Shown: piece after piece, positions 46,277 through 56,392 of the stretch
Layout: every line of letters starts with the position of its first letter
Numbering within the stretch: position 1 is the stretch's first letter
Source of the DNA: Robinsoniella peoriensis
GTDB lineage: Bacteria > Bacillota > Clostridia > Lachnospirales > Lachnospiraceae
NCBI RefSeq assembly: GCF_000797495.1
Contig: NZ_JTGN01000001.1
Span: 712,481 to 776,480 of the forward strand
Length of the DNA stretch: 64,000 bases
Reading direction: 5' to 3'
Made by a program: the position numbers and the translations under genes
Notes under the pieces: model-generated
What the model saw: the letters and a program-made list of their open reading frames with translations, nothing else
Told to the model about the DNA's origin: nothing
Databases searched by the model: none

Positions 46277-47881
46277 ATGCCAGTAAAGTATGTATTTGTA
46301 ACAGGCGGAGTAGTATCAGGCTTGGGAAAAGGCATCACTGCCGCTTCACTCGGCCGCTTACTGAAGGCCCGGGGATACAAGGTAACCATGCAGAAGTTCG
46401 ACCCTTACATCAATATTGACCCCGGAACTATGAATCCTATCCAGCACGGCGAAGTATTTGTTACAGATGACGGTGCCGAAACGGATTTGGATTTAGGACA
46501 CTATGAGCGGTTCATTGACGAAAGCCTTGATAAGAATTCCAATGTAACCACCGGTAAAATTTACTGGTCCGTACTGCAAAAAGAACGTCGCGGTGATTTC
46601 GGCGGAGGTACTGTACAGGTCATCCCCCACATCACAAACGAGATTAAGAACCGTTTTTACCGGAATTTTACATCCGATGAAACAAGAATTGCCATTATTG
46701 AAGTCGGCGGTACGGTCGGAGATATCGAAAGCCAGCCTTTCCTGGAATCCATCCGTCAGTTCCAGCATGACGTAGGCCGGGAAAACGCAATTCTGATTCA
46801 CGTAACTTTAATCCCTTACCTGAAAGCTTCGGGTGAAATGAAAACCAAACCCACCCAGGCAAGTGTAAAAGAATTACAGGGTATGGGTATTCGCCCGGAT
46901 ATCATTGTCTGCCGTTCCGAACTGCCGTTGGAACAAGGCATCAAAGACAAAATCGCACTTTTCTGTAACGTCCCTAATCATCACGTCCTCCAAAATCTGG
47001 ATGTGGAATATCTGTATGAAGCACCTCTTGCAATGGAGCAGGAGCATCTGGCCCAGGTGGCATGTGAATGTCTGAATCTGGAATGCCCAAAACCCAATCT
47101 GGAAGACTGGGAAGACATGGTAAATGCTCTGCGACATCCAACCAAAGTAGTAGAAATTGCTCTTGTCGGTAAATATATCCAACTCCATGACGCCTATATC
47201 AGTGTTGTAGAAGCCCTTAAACATGGTGGTATCGCCAGCCGCGCCACAGTTAATATACGCTGGATTGATTCAGAATTATTAAATGAGAACAATATTTCAG
47301 ATCTCCTTGGAGATGTGGATGGCATTCTGGTGCCCGGAGGTTTCGGCAACCGGGGAATTGAAGGAAAAATTATGGCGATTGCATATGCCAGAACACATGA
47401 GATCCCTTTCCTTGGGCTCTGTCTGGGCATGCAGCTTGCCATAGTTGAATTTGCCAGAAATGTGGTTGGTTTCCATGATGCACACAGCATCGAACTGGAT
47501 GCTTCCACTACCCATCCCGTGATTTCCCTGATGCCGGACCAGGATGGTATCGAAGACATCGGCGGCACTTTAAGACTTGGTTCTTATCCCTGTATCCTGG
47601 ACAAGTCATCGAAAGCATTTGAGCTATATGGTGAAGAAACTATACAGGAACGCCACAGACACCGTTATGAGGTGAATAACGACTACCGTAAGGCATTGAC
47701 CGACAATGGCTTAACCCTTTCCGGAATCTCACCCGACGGCCGCATTGTGGAAATGGTTGAAATCAAAGATCATCCGTTCTTCATCGCCACCCAGGCACAT
47801 CCGGAGTTGAAGTCACGTCCAAACAGGCCGCATCCGCTCTTTCGCGGATTGGTTGAGGCTGCTTTGCGCTATCAAAAATAA
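46277..47881 (+). CDS. pyrG: CTP synthase
   Basis: Makes CTP from UTP, ATP and glutamine. 534 residues, full length. N-terminal synthetase domain ([22 protein letters not shown]-loop, [13 protein letters not shown]) to about residue 270 and a C-terminal class I glutamine amidotransferase with the nucleophile Cys in LGLCLGMQ and the His/Glu pair in AQAHPEL-like [14 protein letters not shown] lies 7 bases before the ATG. It has its own promoter region after the DUF1846 terminator. Confidence 0.98.
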   Translation: MPVKYVFVTGGVVSGLGKGITAASLGRLLKARGYKVTMQKFDPYINIDPGTMNPIQHGEVFVTDDGAETDLDLGHYERFIDESLDKNSNVTTGKIYWSVLQKERRGDFGGGTVQVIPHITNEIKNRFYRNFTSDETRIAIIEVGGTVGDIESQPFLESIRQFQHDVGRENAILIHVTLIPYLKASGEMKTKPTQASVKELQGMGIRPDIIVCRSELPLEQGIKDKIALFCNVPNHHVLQNLDVEYLYEAPLAMEQEHLAQVACECLNLECPKPNLEDWEDMVNALRHPTKVVEIALVGKYIQLHDAYISVVEALKHGGIASRATVNIRWIDSELLNENNISDLLGDVDGILVPGGFGNRGIEGKIMAIAYARTHEIPFLGLCLGMQLAIVEFARNVVGFHDAHSIELDASTTHPVISLMPDQDGIEDIGGTLRLGSYPCILDKSSKAFELYGEETIQERHRHRYEVNNDYRKALTDNGLTLSGISPDGRIVEMVEIKDHPFFIATQAHPELKSRPNRPHPLFRGLVEAALRYQK

Positions 47882-47993
47882 GCAAAACAGCATCTATATA
47901 AATTTCTGTAACGCACAGATCTGTTTTGATTCCTAGCATATAAAGATGTATTATCACGATTATCCCTGTCTGGAACTACATTTATATAGGTAC

Positions 47994-48086
47994 AAAAAGC
48001 CGCACAGCAATTTCGGTCCGCACCCACTAGTTAAACTCTCTGGTCTGACTAACGGGTGCAGTTCCCTTTGCTGAAGCGGCTTTTTC
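47994..48086. terminator. Large branched terminator or small structured RNA
   Basis: Outer stem AAAAAGCCGC (47994-48003) with GCGGCTTTTT (48076-48085), extended by AGCAA/TTGCT across a small internal loop; inner stem GCACCC (48020-48025) with GGGTGC (48054-48059). pyrG and the fucosidase gene converge on it, so a two-way terminator is the simple reading. Confidence 0.65.
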
Positions 48087-48111
48087 TATGATCTGTTTGT
48101 ACGTATTCTGC

Positions 48112-51100
48112 TTACTTTATTGTAATTCTCTTGGATGCAGAGTATGCACCATAAACCTTCTCTCCTCTTTCCATGTATCCACGGATACGGAATCTGTACT
48201 TAGTTCCCTTTTTCAGTTTGGTTTTCGTGTAAGCTGTATTTTTACCAGGTTTTGTGGAAATTTTCTTATATTTTCCATTTCCTGTCTTCATAAAGATTTC
48301 AATCTTATCTGCCTTAAACTTATTCCAGGATATTTTCACTTTCTTTCCTGACTGTTTCAGGGATATGGTCGGTTTTACAGGTTGTGTTGCTGTAATCATA
48401 GATTTAGAAGCAGAACCGCTGCCAGCTTTGTTTACAGCAGTTACACGGTATTTATATTTTGTCGCAGCCTTTTTCTTTTTGTCTACATAAGAAGTTTTCT
48501 TGGTGGTTGCAATTTTCTCCCACTTTTTCTTCGAATAGTTATAACTGCTGACAATATATGATTTTGCTCCTGTTTCCTTCTTCCATGATATTTTAATGCT
48601 GTTTGTTGTCTGTTTTGAAGCTTTTACACCTGTCACTCGTCCAGGTTCCATCAACTTCCATTTTGCTTTCAGGGTCACATCGCCCTTACAGATATCCGTT
48701 GATTTTACCTGTGTATTTCCCAGATACCAGCCAAGGAATTTGTAGCTTCCTTTTTTCGGTGTAGGCAGGTTACCATAAGGTTTGCCTTCCTGTACTTTGA
48801 TTTCTGCCGGTAAAACGTATCCGCCATCTGTATCAAAGATAACAGTGTACTCTTTCACTTCCGGATCCGGTGTTGGTTTCGGTGCTTCTGTAACAATTAC
48901 GGTGCAGGATGAGGACTTCTGTCCATCTAAAGTTGTTGCTGTAATATTAGCTGTTCCTGCTGCTTTCGCCGTTACAACACCTTCATTACTCACACTTGCC
49001 ACTGCTTCATTGTCCGTAGCCCACACTACTGCTTTATTTGTTGCATTTTCCGGTGTATATCCTACTCTTAAGGTAGCCTTCGTTCCGGTCTGCATTGCTG
49101 CACTGGATGGGTTTATCTTAATGGATTCAACCGGTATCTGCTTCGGTATTACATTTACCGTACAGGTAGCTGTCTTATTTCCATCCGCTGTAGTAACAAT
49201 GATTTCTGCGATGCCTTCTTTTAATGCTGTGATCTCACCCTTGTCAACACTTGCAACTGTTTCGTTGTTTGAATCCCAGGTAACATTTTTATTGGTTGCA
49301 TTTTCCGGCTGAACGCTTTCTTTAATGACAGCTGTTTTGCCTACTTCAATATTAACCGCTTGTTTATCAAGGGTTACACCAGTTACTTTTATGATTTCCG
49401 GTTCTGGTTCACTCTTTACAGTTACTTCACATGTTGCTGTGAATCCGCCTTCTTCTGTGGTTACTGTAATCGTAGCTTTACCATCTGCAACTGCTGTAAC
49501 TATACCGCCATCTACAGTAGCAACAGCTTCATTGTTTGATGTCCAGGAAACGTTTTGATTCGTTGCATTTGCTGGTTGAACAGCTGCTGTAAGTGTTGCT
49601 GTTTCTTTTAGCTTCATTTGCAGTGCTTCAGGCAATAATGTTACCCCTGTAACTGCTATATCTTTTCTTGATACGGTTACTTTACAGATTGCTGTTTTGT
49701 TGTTACTTTCTGTGGTAACTGTAATATTTGCAGTACCTTCTTTTATTGCGGTTACGACTCCTGCCTGGGAAACGGTCGCCACTGCTTCATTATCAGAACT
49801 CCAGCTTACATTCTGATTTGTTGCATTTGAAGGTGTAATTGTATGAGTTAATTTTTTGGTTCCTTCTTCTATTAAAGATAATTCTGCCGGCTCAACACTG
49901 ACACTTTCTACTTCTACAATTTCAGGTTCTCCGTTTTCTACTGTAATTGTAGCGGTATCACGGATGGTATCATTTTCTGCTGATGTGACTGTAATTGTAG
50001 CAGTTCCTTCTGCCACACCGGTTACAACACCACCTGCTACCGTTGCTACGCCTTCATTATCAGAAGTCCAGATCATATTCTGGTTAGATGCATTTTCCGG
50101 CTGTATTTCCCCGGTTAAGGTTACACTTGCTCCTGTTTTAACAGTTGCATCTTTTGGTGATACGGTAATTGCGCTGACCGGTATCACTTCTTTTTCCGTA
50201 ACGGTTACTGCACATTGTGCCGTTTTGTTTCCATCTGCTGTGGTTACGGTGATTGTCGCATTTCCTGGTTTCAGTGCATTCACTACACCATTAACTACAG
50301 TTGCCACTTCTTCATCACTTGATAACCAGGTAACATTTTTATTTGTTGCATTAGACGGGATTACCGCTGCTGTTAATGTTGCTGTGGTTTCTGCTTCTAA
50401 TGTAACTTCTTCCGGTGTCAGTCTGACTCCGGTTACTTCTGTCGGGTCTGTGACTGTCTGGCCTGTTTCGTAAAGGTAGAATTCTGATGCACTAATAAAT
50501 GCATTCGGTGTATCTCCAGCCGTCTTGGTAGCTCTGATCTGAATTCGCCTTGCACTTACGGGAGTAAATCTCGTAACTTTTTTATCAGTATTATTTGCCC
50601 ATTCACTGGTTCCGCCTTCTATTAACTGGAAGTCATCTCCATTCTCAGTAGTGCTGTAATAAAGGTCGCATCCTAATATTCTTCCATTAATAGAAGAACG
50701 GGGTACATACTCTAATTTGTTGATCTGGTATAACTTATCTAATGTAATGGTAAAACTGTTATTTACGTTATTTGCGATATCCGGCTTTGGATCGTGGCTC
50801 CATGCAGAATGCCAATAAGTACCTTCATTACCGTCCACAGCACTGGATGCCGGACCATCGGTACTGGTATTTTCTTCACTGTCAGCTACTGCCGTCATTT
50901 TATTGGATGCTATCTTGTTGGATGTTTCTTCCCATAAAGCAGTTAACGTAACATCACTCTTCTCAATACGATACTTAGAACCTGCAGCATATGTGGTTTC
51001 TCCGTCACTCCATCCTGCAAAAGTCATGCCAGCAATTGTTATACCGCATTCCGGCAATGTAATCGCGCTGCCTTCATATTCTGTTATAGACTCCGGAAGA

Positions 51101-54100
51101 TTTCCTTCTCCTTCTTTATTACTTTCAAAAGTAATGGTGTGCTGGTCGCCTAATACCTGGAATGCATCAAATTCTAATTTCGTTCCTGTACTGGCTGGAT
51201 TCCTGGTTCCTGTTCCAACCAATTTAATAGTATGTTTTGTATCCTCAAGACCTGCTTTTTCATAAACCATCTGTTGTTTCAGGCCTTGTGGTGTCGGATC
51301 GTAGAAGTCAATAGAATCTGCTTTTACTCCGTCAATGTAAACGTCCATGATTCCCCAGGTTGCATTCTTAGTTGCATACACACGAATGCCCTTACCCGAG
51401 AATACAAAGGAAATTGTATCATCTGCACTGCTGGTTTCTACAAAATGAATTCCACCGCCGTAATGCGCAGCATCCTTCCACGTCTGCCATCTGGAACTAT
51501 ATTCAATTCTGGAATCAGAATCATCCACCATGCCTCTTACCGTAATATCCAGTGCACTGACGGTTTCCGAATACAGACTTTCCACACCATTTTCTACAGA
51601 GGTTATTTTATATCGAACCTTCGTAATATCTTTTACTGCTGTTTTATCTGTATAGTTTGCTTTTGTCAGACCTTCTGCGACTTTTTCATAAGAACCATCT
51701 TCTTTACGATATACATTGTAAGTTGCAGTTTCGGAAGCTGCTTTATCCCAGGTTAATTCTACCCCTGATGCTCCGGTATAAACTGCTTCCAGATTTTCCG
51801 GTCCCTTTGCAAGTTCCGGGAAATTAGTAATGGTATATGTTTCACCCTGTGTTGATACAAACTGGATTCTGTCTCTGGACAATTTTGTAAATTCTACTTG
51901 CTTACCCTTAGAATCCACTACATTTGCCTGGCTGATTCCAGTATACTGTACCGCACAATCTCCACCATTCTTTGACAGGATCTTCACACTGGTTGCTTTT
52001 CCATCTTCCCAGTTAATATCTGTCTCAAAGTTTCCTCTTGCTACAATTCCTTTTACTGATCCGCTGGACCATGCATCCGGAAGTGCAGGAAGTACATTGA
52101 TGTAACCCATATTACTCTGCATTAACATTTCATTAACGCCGGAGGTATAACCAAAGTTACCATCGATCTGGAACGGAGCGTGGGAATCAAAAAGGTTTGG
52201 ATTGATACCATCGTTGAACAGTGTCTTCACTAAATCATAAGCACTGTTTCCCTGTCCTGTTCTTGCCCAGGAATTGATACGCTGACCCATTCCCCATCCG
52301 GTACTCTTCATACCACGGTCTTTTAAGGAAACGATTGCTGCATCCATATACTGATCATTGTCTACGGAAATCAAATCTCCCGGGAACAGTCCCAGTAAAT
52401 GTGACATATGGCGATGTCCTCTTTCACCAATGCTTCCCAGGGTAGTTTCATCGTACCATTCTTTAATCTGTCCGCTTTCACCGATTTCGATTGGTGCTAA
52501 TCTGTCCTGAGTATCCTGCCATTTCTGAATCAGAGCCTCATCTTCACCTAAAATCTTAGCACCGATAATTGCATCTTCGTATAATTGCCAGATCAGTTCC
52601 TGCTCGTATGCATTTCCCAATGTCCTTGGTCCATGCTCCGGGGAATATGTAGGAACAGATACCAGTCTTGTGGATTTCTCACCATTCGGTTTTGTAATTT
52701 CAACACCACTGTCTGTTAAAATCTGATCATAAAGCTTTGCTTCTTCTTTTAACATCGGATACAACTTATCTCTCATGTATTCAACATCGCCGGTGTATTC
52801 ATAATATTCCCAGCAATTTTGAAGAATCCACGGAACCGCTGCAGGTGACCATCCCCAGGAAAATGCCCATCCGGGACAAGTCCATCCAAACGGTGTATTC
52901 TGTGTATGTGCAGTAAATCCATTCTCCGGATTTTCTTCTGTGCTCTCTATTCCAAAATAATCTTTTGCAGTAACACGGCCAGGTTCACGCAATCCATCCA
53001 CATATTCAATCAATGGTTTTGCACATTCCGCCATATTTGCAGAATAGGTTGGCCAGTAATTCATCTGAAGATTTACATTCATGTGGTAATCGCTGCCCCA
53101 GGGTACACGATTTGCATCGCCTACACGGTTCTGCCATACACCCTGTAAGTTTGCCGGTAAATCCCCTTCTCTGGAAGACTCAATCGTCATAAAACGTCCA
53201 TACTGGTATAAGATAACTTCCAATTGGCTGCGTTCTTCTGGTGTTGCAGTATTTGCCTTATAAGCTGCCAGCAGTTCATCTGTTGGCTTGGAAGAAACTC
53301 CCTGTCCCAGATCCAGATCTACACGGTCAAAGATATTGGTATAGTCCGCAATGTGATCCGCTTTTACCTGATCGTAATTTTTACCTGCTGCTTTTTCAAC
53401 TGTTGCTTTCACACTTGCAGCCAGTTCCTCGTCGCTCTCTCCAGTGCGGTATTTCGGATAGGAATCTTTATAGTCTGTATCTGCTGATACATATATTACT
53501 ACAGAAGAAGCATCCGATACATGCAATGACTGGTTATCTGATCCCGGATTAACCTGTCCTTCTGTGACAACCTTCAGCATGGAATTCATTTTCAGCTGAT
53601 TATCCTGCATCTGTCCGGCAGTAATCAGCGTATTTCCTTCTGCTTTATAGGTAACCGATTTACCTAATCCGTTATTTGCAACATTCTCTGCATTATCTAC
53701 CGGGAAACTCACGTCAAATTCTAACTTTTTCGATCCATCTGCCGTCAATTTCATAGCCAGTACATTATCTGCATAACTAATAAAATATTCTCTGTGGAAA
53801 TTCGTTCCTTCCAGGGTATAATCTACATTTGCAATTGCTTTGGTAAGATCAAGATCCCTCTGATAGTTCTGAACAGCAGTACTATCCGTAACCCCTTTAA
53901 AGTCCAGATAAATATCGCCCCAGGACTGATAAGCCCCATAACCATCGGATTCTCCTGTCAATTGATTACACAGATTGGAAGCTTCATCGTTTTTCCCTTC
54001 CAGGAAAAGCTGTCCCACCGATTTAAAGACATCTGACATTTTTGCCCCGTTGGATGCCGTCTGTTTATTTCCGCCATTATAATCCGGCCTTTTCGTACTT

Positions 54101-54441
54101 GGTCCGCCATTCCATAATGTCTTCTGGTTAAAAGTAAGGTGTTCTTTTCCAATTTCACCATACACATTTGCGCCCATATAGCTATTGCCGATTGGTAATG
54201 TAAGCTGCTGCCAGCGGTCATCTTCCGCTGTTGTTCCGAAACCGCCCGTTCTGCCCGGGATAAGATTTCCCTTGCTCACCGGCTTATTATACCACAATCT
54301 GAGTGGATTCTCCTGTCCTGCTGCTTTTGTCTCCGCTTTGGATTCCGCCGCCTGCACATTGAGGACATCTCCTGGAACCACTAGGGATGTTGCAACCATA
54401 CATGTACTTAAAATACCTGCTATCATCTTCTTCAGTTTCAT
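48112..54441 (-). CDS. Secreted multidomain GH95 alpha-L-fucosidase
   Basis: 2109 residues. Signal peptide (1-32); GH95 catalytic domain (about 45-875) with Asn455/Asn457 (HMNVNLQMNYW), Glu602 (YSPEHG) and Asp760 (FQIDGNFG), matching the catalytic residues of the bifidobacterial 1,2-alpha-fucosidase; fibronectin III (about 880-965); a beta-sandwich carbohydrate-binding-like module (968-1105); an InlB-type repeat; an F5/8-C (CBM32-like) module (about 1190-1330); six Ig-like Big_2 repeats (about 1340-1850); a second InlB-type repeat (1865-1930); two fibronectin III domains to the end. No LPXTG or membrane anchor, so it is released or held by its binding modules. It would remove terminal fucose from mucin, milk or plant glycans. 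AGGGAG lies 7 bases before the ATG. Confidence 0.93.
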   Translation of the reverse strand: MKLKKMIAGILSTCMVATSLVVPGDVLNVQAAESKAETKAAGQENPLRLWYNKPVSKGNLIPGRTGGFGTTAEDDRWQQLTLPIGNSYMGANVYGEIGKEHLTFNQKTLWNGGPSTKRPDYNGGNKQTASNGAKMSDVFKSVGQLFLEGKNDEASNLCNQLTGESDGYGAYQSWGDIYLDFKGVTDSTAVQNYQRDLDLTKAIANVDYTLEGTNFHREYFISYADNVLAMKLTADGSKKLEFDVSFPVDNAENVANNGLGKSVTYKAEGNTLITAGQMQDNQLKMNSMLKVVTEGQVNPGSDNQSLHVSDASSVVIYVSADTDYKDSYPKYRTGESDEELAASVKATVEKAAGKNYDQVKADHIADYTNIFDRVDLDLGQGVSSKPTDELLAAYKANTATPEERSQLEVILYQYGRFMTIESSREGDLPANLQGVWQNRVGDANRVPWGSDYHMNVNLQMNYWPTYSANMAECAKPLIEYVDGLREPGRVTAKDYFGIESTEENPENGFTAHTQNTPFGWTCPGWAFSWGWSPAAVPWILQNCWEYYEYTGDVEYMRDKLYPMLKEEAKLYDQILTDSGVEITKPNGEKSTRLVSVPTYSPEHGPRTLGNAYEQELIWQLYEDAIIGAKILGEDEALIQKWQDTQDRLAPIEIGESGQIKEWYDETTLGSIGERGHRHMSHLLGLFPGDLISVDNDQYMDAAIVSLKDRGMKSTGWGMGQRINSWARTGQGNSAYDLVKTLFNDGINPNLFDSHAPFQIDGNFGYTSGVNEMLMQSNMGYINVLPALPDAWSSGSVKGIVARGNFETDINWEDGKATSVKILSKNGGDCAVQYTGISQANVVDSKGKQVEFTKLSRDRIQFVSTQGETYTITNFPELAKGPENLEAVYTGASGVELTWDKAASETATYNVYRKEDGSYEKVAEGLTKANYTDKTAVKDITKVRYKITSVENGVESLYSETVSALDITVRGMVDDSDSRIEYSSRWQTWKDAAHYGGGIHFVETSSADDTISFVFSGKGIRVYATKNATWGIMDVYIDGVKADSIDFYDPTPQGLKQQMVYEKAGLEDTKHTIKLVGTGTRNPASTGTKLEFDAFQVLGDQHTITFESNKEGEGNLPESITEYEGSAITLPECGITIAGMTFAGWSDGETTYAAGSKYRIEKSDVTLTALWEETSNKIASNKMTAVADSEENTSTDGPASSAVDGNEGTYWHSAWSHDPKPDIANNVNNSFTITLDKLYQINKLEYVPRSSINGRILGCDLYYSTTENGDDFQLIEGGTSEWANNTDKKVTRFTPVSARRIQIRATKTAGDTPNAFISASEFYLYETGQTVTDPTEVTGVRLTPEEVTLEAETTATLTAAVIPSNATNKNVTWLSSDEEVATVVNGVVNALKPGNATITVTTADGNKTAQCAVTVTEKEVIPVSAITVSPKDATVKTGASVTLTGEIQPENASNQNMIWTSDNEGVATVAGGVVTGVAEGTATITVTSAENDTIRDTATITVENGEPEIVEVESVSVEPAELSLIEEGTKKLTHTITPSNATNQNVSWSSDNEAVATVSQAGVVTAIKEGTANITVTTESNNKTAICKVTVSRKDIAVTGVTLLPEALQMKLKETATLTAAVQPANATNQNVSWTSNNEAVATVDGGIVTAVADGKATITVTTEEGGFTATCEVTVKSEPEPEIIKVTGVTLDKQAVNIEVGKTAVIKESVQPENATNKNVTWDSNNETVASVDKGEITALKEGIAEIIVTTADGNKTATCTVNVIPKQIPVESIKINPSSAAMQTGTKATLRVGYTPENATNKAVVWATDNEAVASVSNEGVVTAKAAGTANITATTLDGQKSSSCTVIVTEAPKPTPDPEVKEYTVIFDTDGGYVLPAEIKVQEGKPYGNLPTPKKGSYKFLGWYLGNTQVKSTDICKGDVTLKAKWKLMEPGRVTGVKASKQTTNSIKISWKKETGAKSYIVSSYNYSKKKWEKIATTKKTSYVDKKKKAATKYKYRVTAVNKAGSGSASKSMITATQPVKPTISLKQSGKKVKISWNKFKADKIEIFMKTGNGKYKKISTKPGKNTAYTKTKLKKGTKYRFRIRGYMERGEKVYGAYSASKRITIK

Positions 54442-54588
54442 AGTAATCTCCCTTACAATTCGTTATACAATGAATTAGCGACGCTTTATCTTCCTGGCTT
54501 TTAATTTTTCTTCTCCTTTCCTGTTATTTTCATCAACATTCACAAAAAACCACCTCAGATATCTCTTCGCACTATCAAAGCTTGCCTT

Positions 54589-54618
54589 AATATAACATGA
54601 CGAGATGTGCATTGTAAA
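54589..54618 (-). promoter_or_regulatory. Predicted fucosidase promoter
   Basis: Minus-strand -35 TTTACA (54613-54618), 18-base spacer, -10 TATATT (54589-54594). Confidence 0.5.
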
Positions 54619-54621
54619 CAT

Positions 54622-54636
54622 ATGTAACCGTTACTA
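54622..54636. promoter_or_regulatory. cre-like palindrome next to the fucosidase promoter
   Basis: ATGTAACCGTTACTA contains the perfect inverted repeat GTAAC-C-GTTAC and fits the CcpA consensus WTGNAANCGNWNNCW at all but one fixed position. It abuts the upstream side of the -35 box. It could instead bind a LacI-type regulator. Confidence 0.4.
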
Positions 54637-54883
54637 TTTTACTTTTATTGGTTAATATTTTATCCATTTTATTACATATTTTTAACTTTTTAGTCATATT
54701 GCCTATTATTTTATCTTTCTTGTCTTTTTTACTTATTGTATTTTTATGTTTATACCAAATCTTCATAATTTTGAATTGAAAAATTGCCTAACTTCAGACC
54801 TGCTAAAGAATGCTTTCTGTCTGTTATTCATTTGTACATTCCTGCTATTTTTTATAATTATTTGCCAATTTCTCATGAACCCT

Positions 54884-54912
54884 TTGCCTTTTTTTCCTGT
54901 ATAGGTTACAAT
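54884..54912 (+). promoter_or_regulatory. Predicted promoter of the CBM9-nagB-nagA operon
   Basis: -35 TTGCCT (54884-54889), 17-base spacer, -10 TACAAT (54907-54912), 58 bases before the first start codon. Confidence 0.6.
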
Positions 54913-54970
54913 AGTAATTGTGAGCATACAAGCTTTCTAAGTTCGATTTTATATGCAAGGGAGGTATTTA

Positions 54971-55576
54971 ATGGAATACATAATCCAAACCATTTCTTCA
55001 AAAGAAGAGATTGGAAATTGTCCTGTTTTTAATGTTGACCAGTATAACTGGGGAGGCGACTATCGTCCTAAAACCTATGGAAGTCTGGGATTTATCCCCG
55101 GAACCGGATTTTATGTAAAAATGACCTGCGAAGAAAAAGATCCGGTAAGGAAATATTTTAATCCCAACGACCCGGTACATCTGGACAGCACTATGGAAGC
55201 ATTCTTTCAATTTTATCCTGCGGAACGCCCGAATTGCTACATTAACCTTGAAGCAAATTCCAACGGAGCACTCCATGCCAAATATGGGGACGAAAGAAAC
55301 AACCGAAAGATTTTTCCAATGGAACTGCATGAAGCCTGTCAATGCACCGGTACTTTATACGAAAACTTCTGGACACTGGAATTGACGGTACCACTGGACC
55401 TGATCCGGTATGTATATGGTCATTGTGATTTCCAAACAGGAAATGCCATCACCTGTAATTTTTATAAAATAAAAGAGAGCGAAGGTCTGACTCATTTTGG
55501 CAGCTTTACAAAGATTGAAAATGAAACACCAAATTTTCATTTACCACAATTTTTCGCAAAAGCAGTCATACAATAG
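54971..55576 (+). CDS. CBM9-like carbohydrate-binding protein
   Basis: 201 residues, no signal peptide. The beta-sandwich pattern with STMEAFFQFYPAERPNCYINLEANSNGAL and WTLELTVPLDLI is typical of the family 9-like sugar-binding domain found alone in Clostridia. Because it is cytoplasmic and directly precedes nagB and nagA, it may bind an amino sugar or an imported oligosaccharide. AGGGAGG lies 7 bases before the ATG at 54971; the frame could start at 54953 but that lies ahead of the ribosome site. The ligand is not known. Confidence 0.75.
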   Translation: MEYIIQTISSKEEIGNCPVFNVDQYNWGGDYRPKTYGSLGFIPGTGFYVKMTCEEKDPVRKYFNPNDPVHLDSTMEAFFQFYPAERPNCYINLEANSNGALHAKYGDERNNRKIFPMELHEACQCTGTLYENFWTLELTVPLDLIRYVYGHCDFQTGNAITCNFYKIKESEGLTHFGSFTKIENETPNFHLPQFFAKAVIQ

Positions 55577-55635
55577 AAATACAAAACGTTAAGAAAGCAG
55601 AGCTACTCTGCCGTAAATAGAAAAGGAGAATAATT

Positions 55636-56370
55636 ATGCAAATAGTAAAAGCAAAAGATTATGATGATATGAGTAGAAAGGCAGCAAATATTATTTCTGC
55701 ACAGGTTATCATGAAACCTGACTGCGTACTGGGTCTGGCTACCGGCTCAACTCCGATCGGAACATACAAACAATTAATTGACTGGTATACCAAAGGTGAC
55801 CTGGATTTTGGACGTGTCACCAGTGTAAACCTGGATGAATACAAAGGACTTGGCGCCGACAGCGACCAGAGCTACCGTTATTTCATGAATACCAACCTGT
55901 TTAACAGCATCAATATCCGCAAAGAACGTACATTTGTACCGGATGGTTTAGAACCGGATGCGGATAAAGCGTGCTCTATGTACAATCAGATCATTTCTGA
56001 TGTAGGCGGAATTGACTTACAGTTATTGGGACTTGGACATAACGGCCATATCGGTTTTAACGAACCAAGCGATAATTTTGAAAAACAGACACATTGTGTT
56101 GACTTGACAGCAAGTACCATTGAAGCAAACACACGTTTCTTCGAAAAAGAAGAAGACGTTCCAAGACAGGCATACACAATGGGAATTCAGACCATTATGC
56201 AGGCACGCAAGGTTTTAGTAGTTGTCAGCGGCGCAGACAAAGCTGAAATTCTTAAAAAAGTAGTGGAAGGACCAATCACTCCACTGGTTCCTGCATCCAT
56301 TCTGCAGCTTCACAATGATGTAACAATTGTAGCAGATGCTGCAGCTTTATCGAAAATTGAAAATGCATAA
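55636..56370 (+). CDS. nagB: Glucosamine-6-phosphate deaminase
   Basis: Converts glucosamine-6-phosphate to fructose-6-phosphate and ammonia. 244 residues, full length. LATGSTPIGTY, the catalytic Asp in VNLDEYKGL and the catalytic loop LGLGHNGHIGFNEP are intact. AAGGAG lies 8 bases before the ATG. nagA follows 22 bases later; together they turn N-acetylglucosamine-6-phosphate into a glycolytic intermediate. Confidence 0.98.
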   Translation: MQIVKAKDYDDMSRKAANIISAQVIMKPDCVLGLATGSTPIGTYKQLIDWYTKGDLDFGRVTSVNLDEYKGLGADSDQSYRYFMNTNLFNSINIRKERTFVPDGLEPDADKACSMYNQIISDVGGIDLQLLGLGHNGHIGFNEPSDNFEKQTHCVDLTASTIEANTRFFEKEEDVPRQAYTMGIQTIMQARKVLVVVSGADKAEILKKVVEGPITPLVPASILQLHNDVTIVADAAALSKIENA

Positions 56371-56392
56371 CAGTAATGAAGGGAAATAAAAT

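Larger units (their letters stand above)
54442..54970. other. Divergent control region of the fucosidase and the CBM9-nagBA operon
   Basis: About 530 AT-rich bases without a gene. It holds one promoter for each side (54589-54618 minus, 54884-54912 plus) and a palindromic cre-like site (54622-54636). No other signal stands out. Confidence 0.7.

Noticed and set aside
48050..48086. T-box-like motif GGGTGCAGTTCC
   Set aside because: It does not match the T-box core GGGTGGNACCGCG, is downstream of a stop codon and precedes no aminoacyl-tRNA gene.
48782..50473. Three long Val/Thr/Ser-rich plus-strand frames
   Set aside because: They are antisense to the Ig-like Big_2 repeats of the fucosidase; codon bias of those repeats keeps the reverse strand open.
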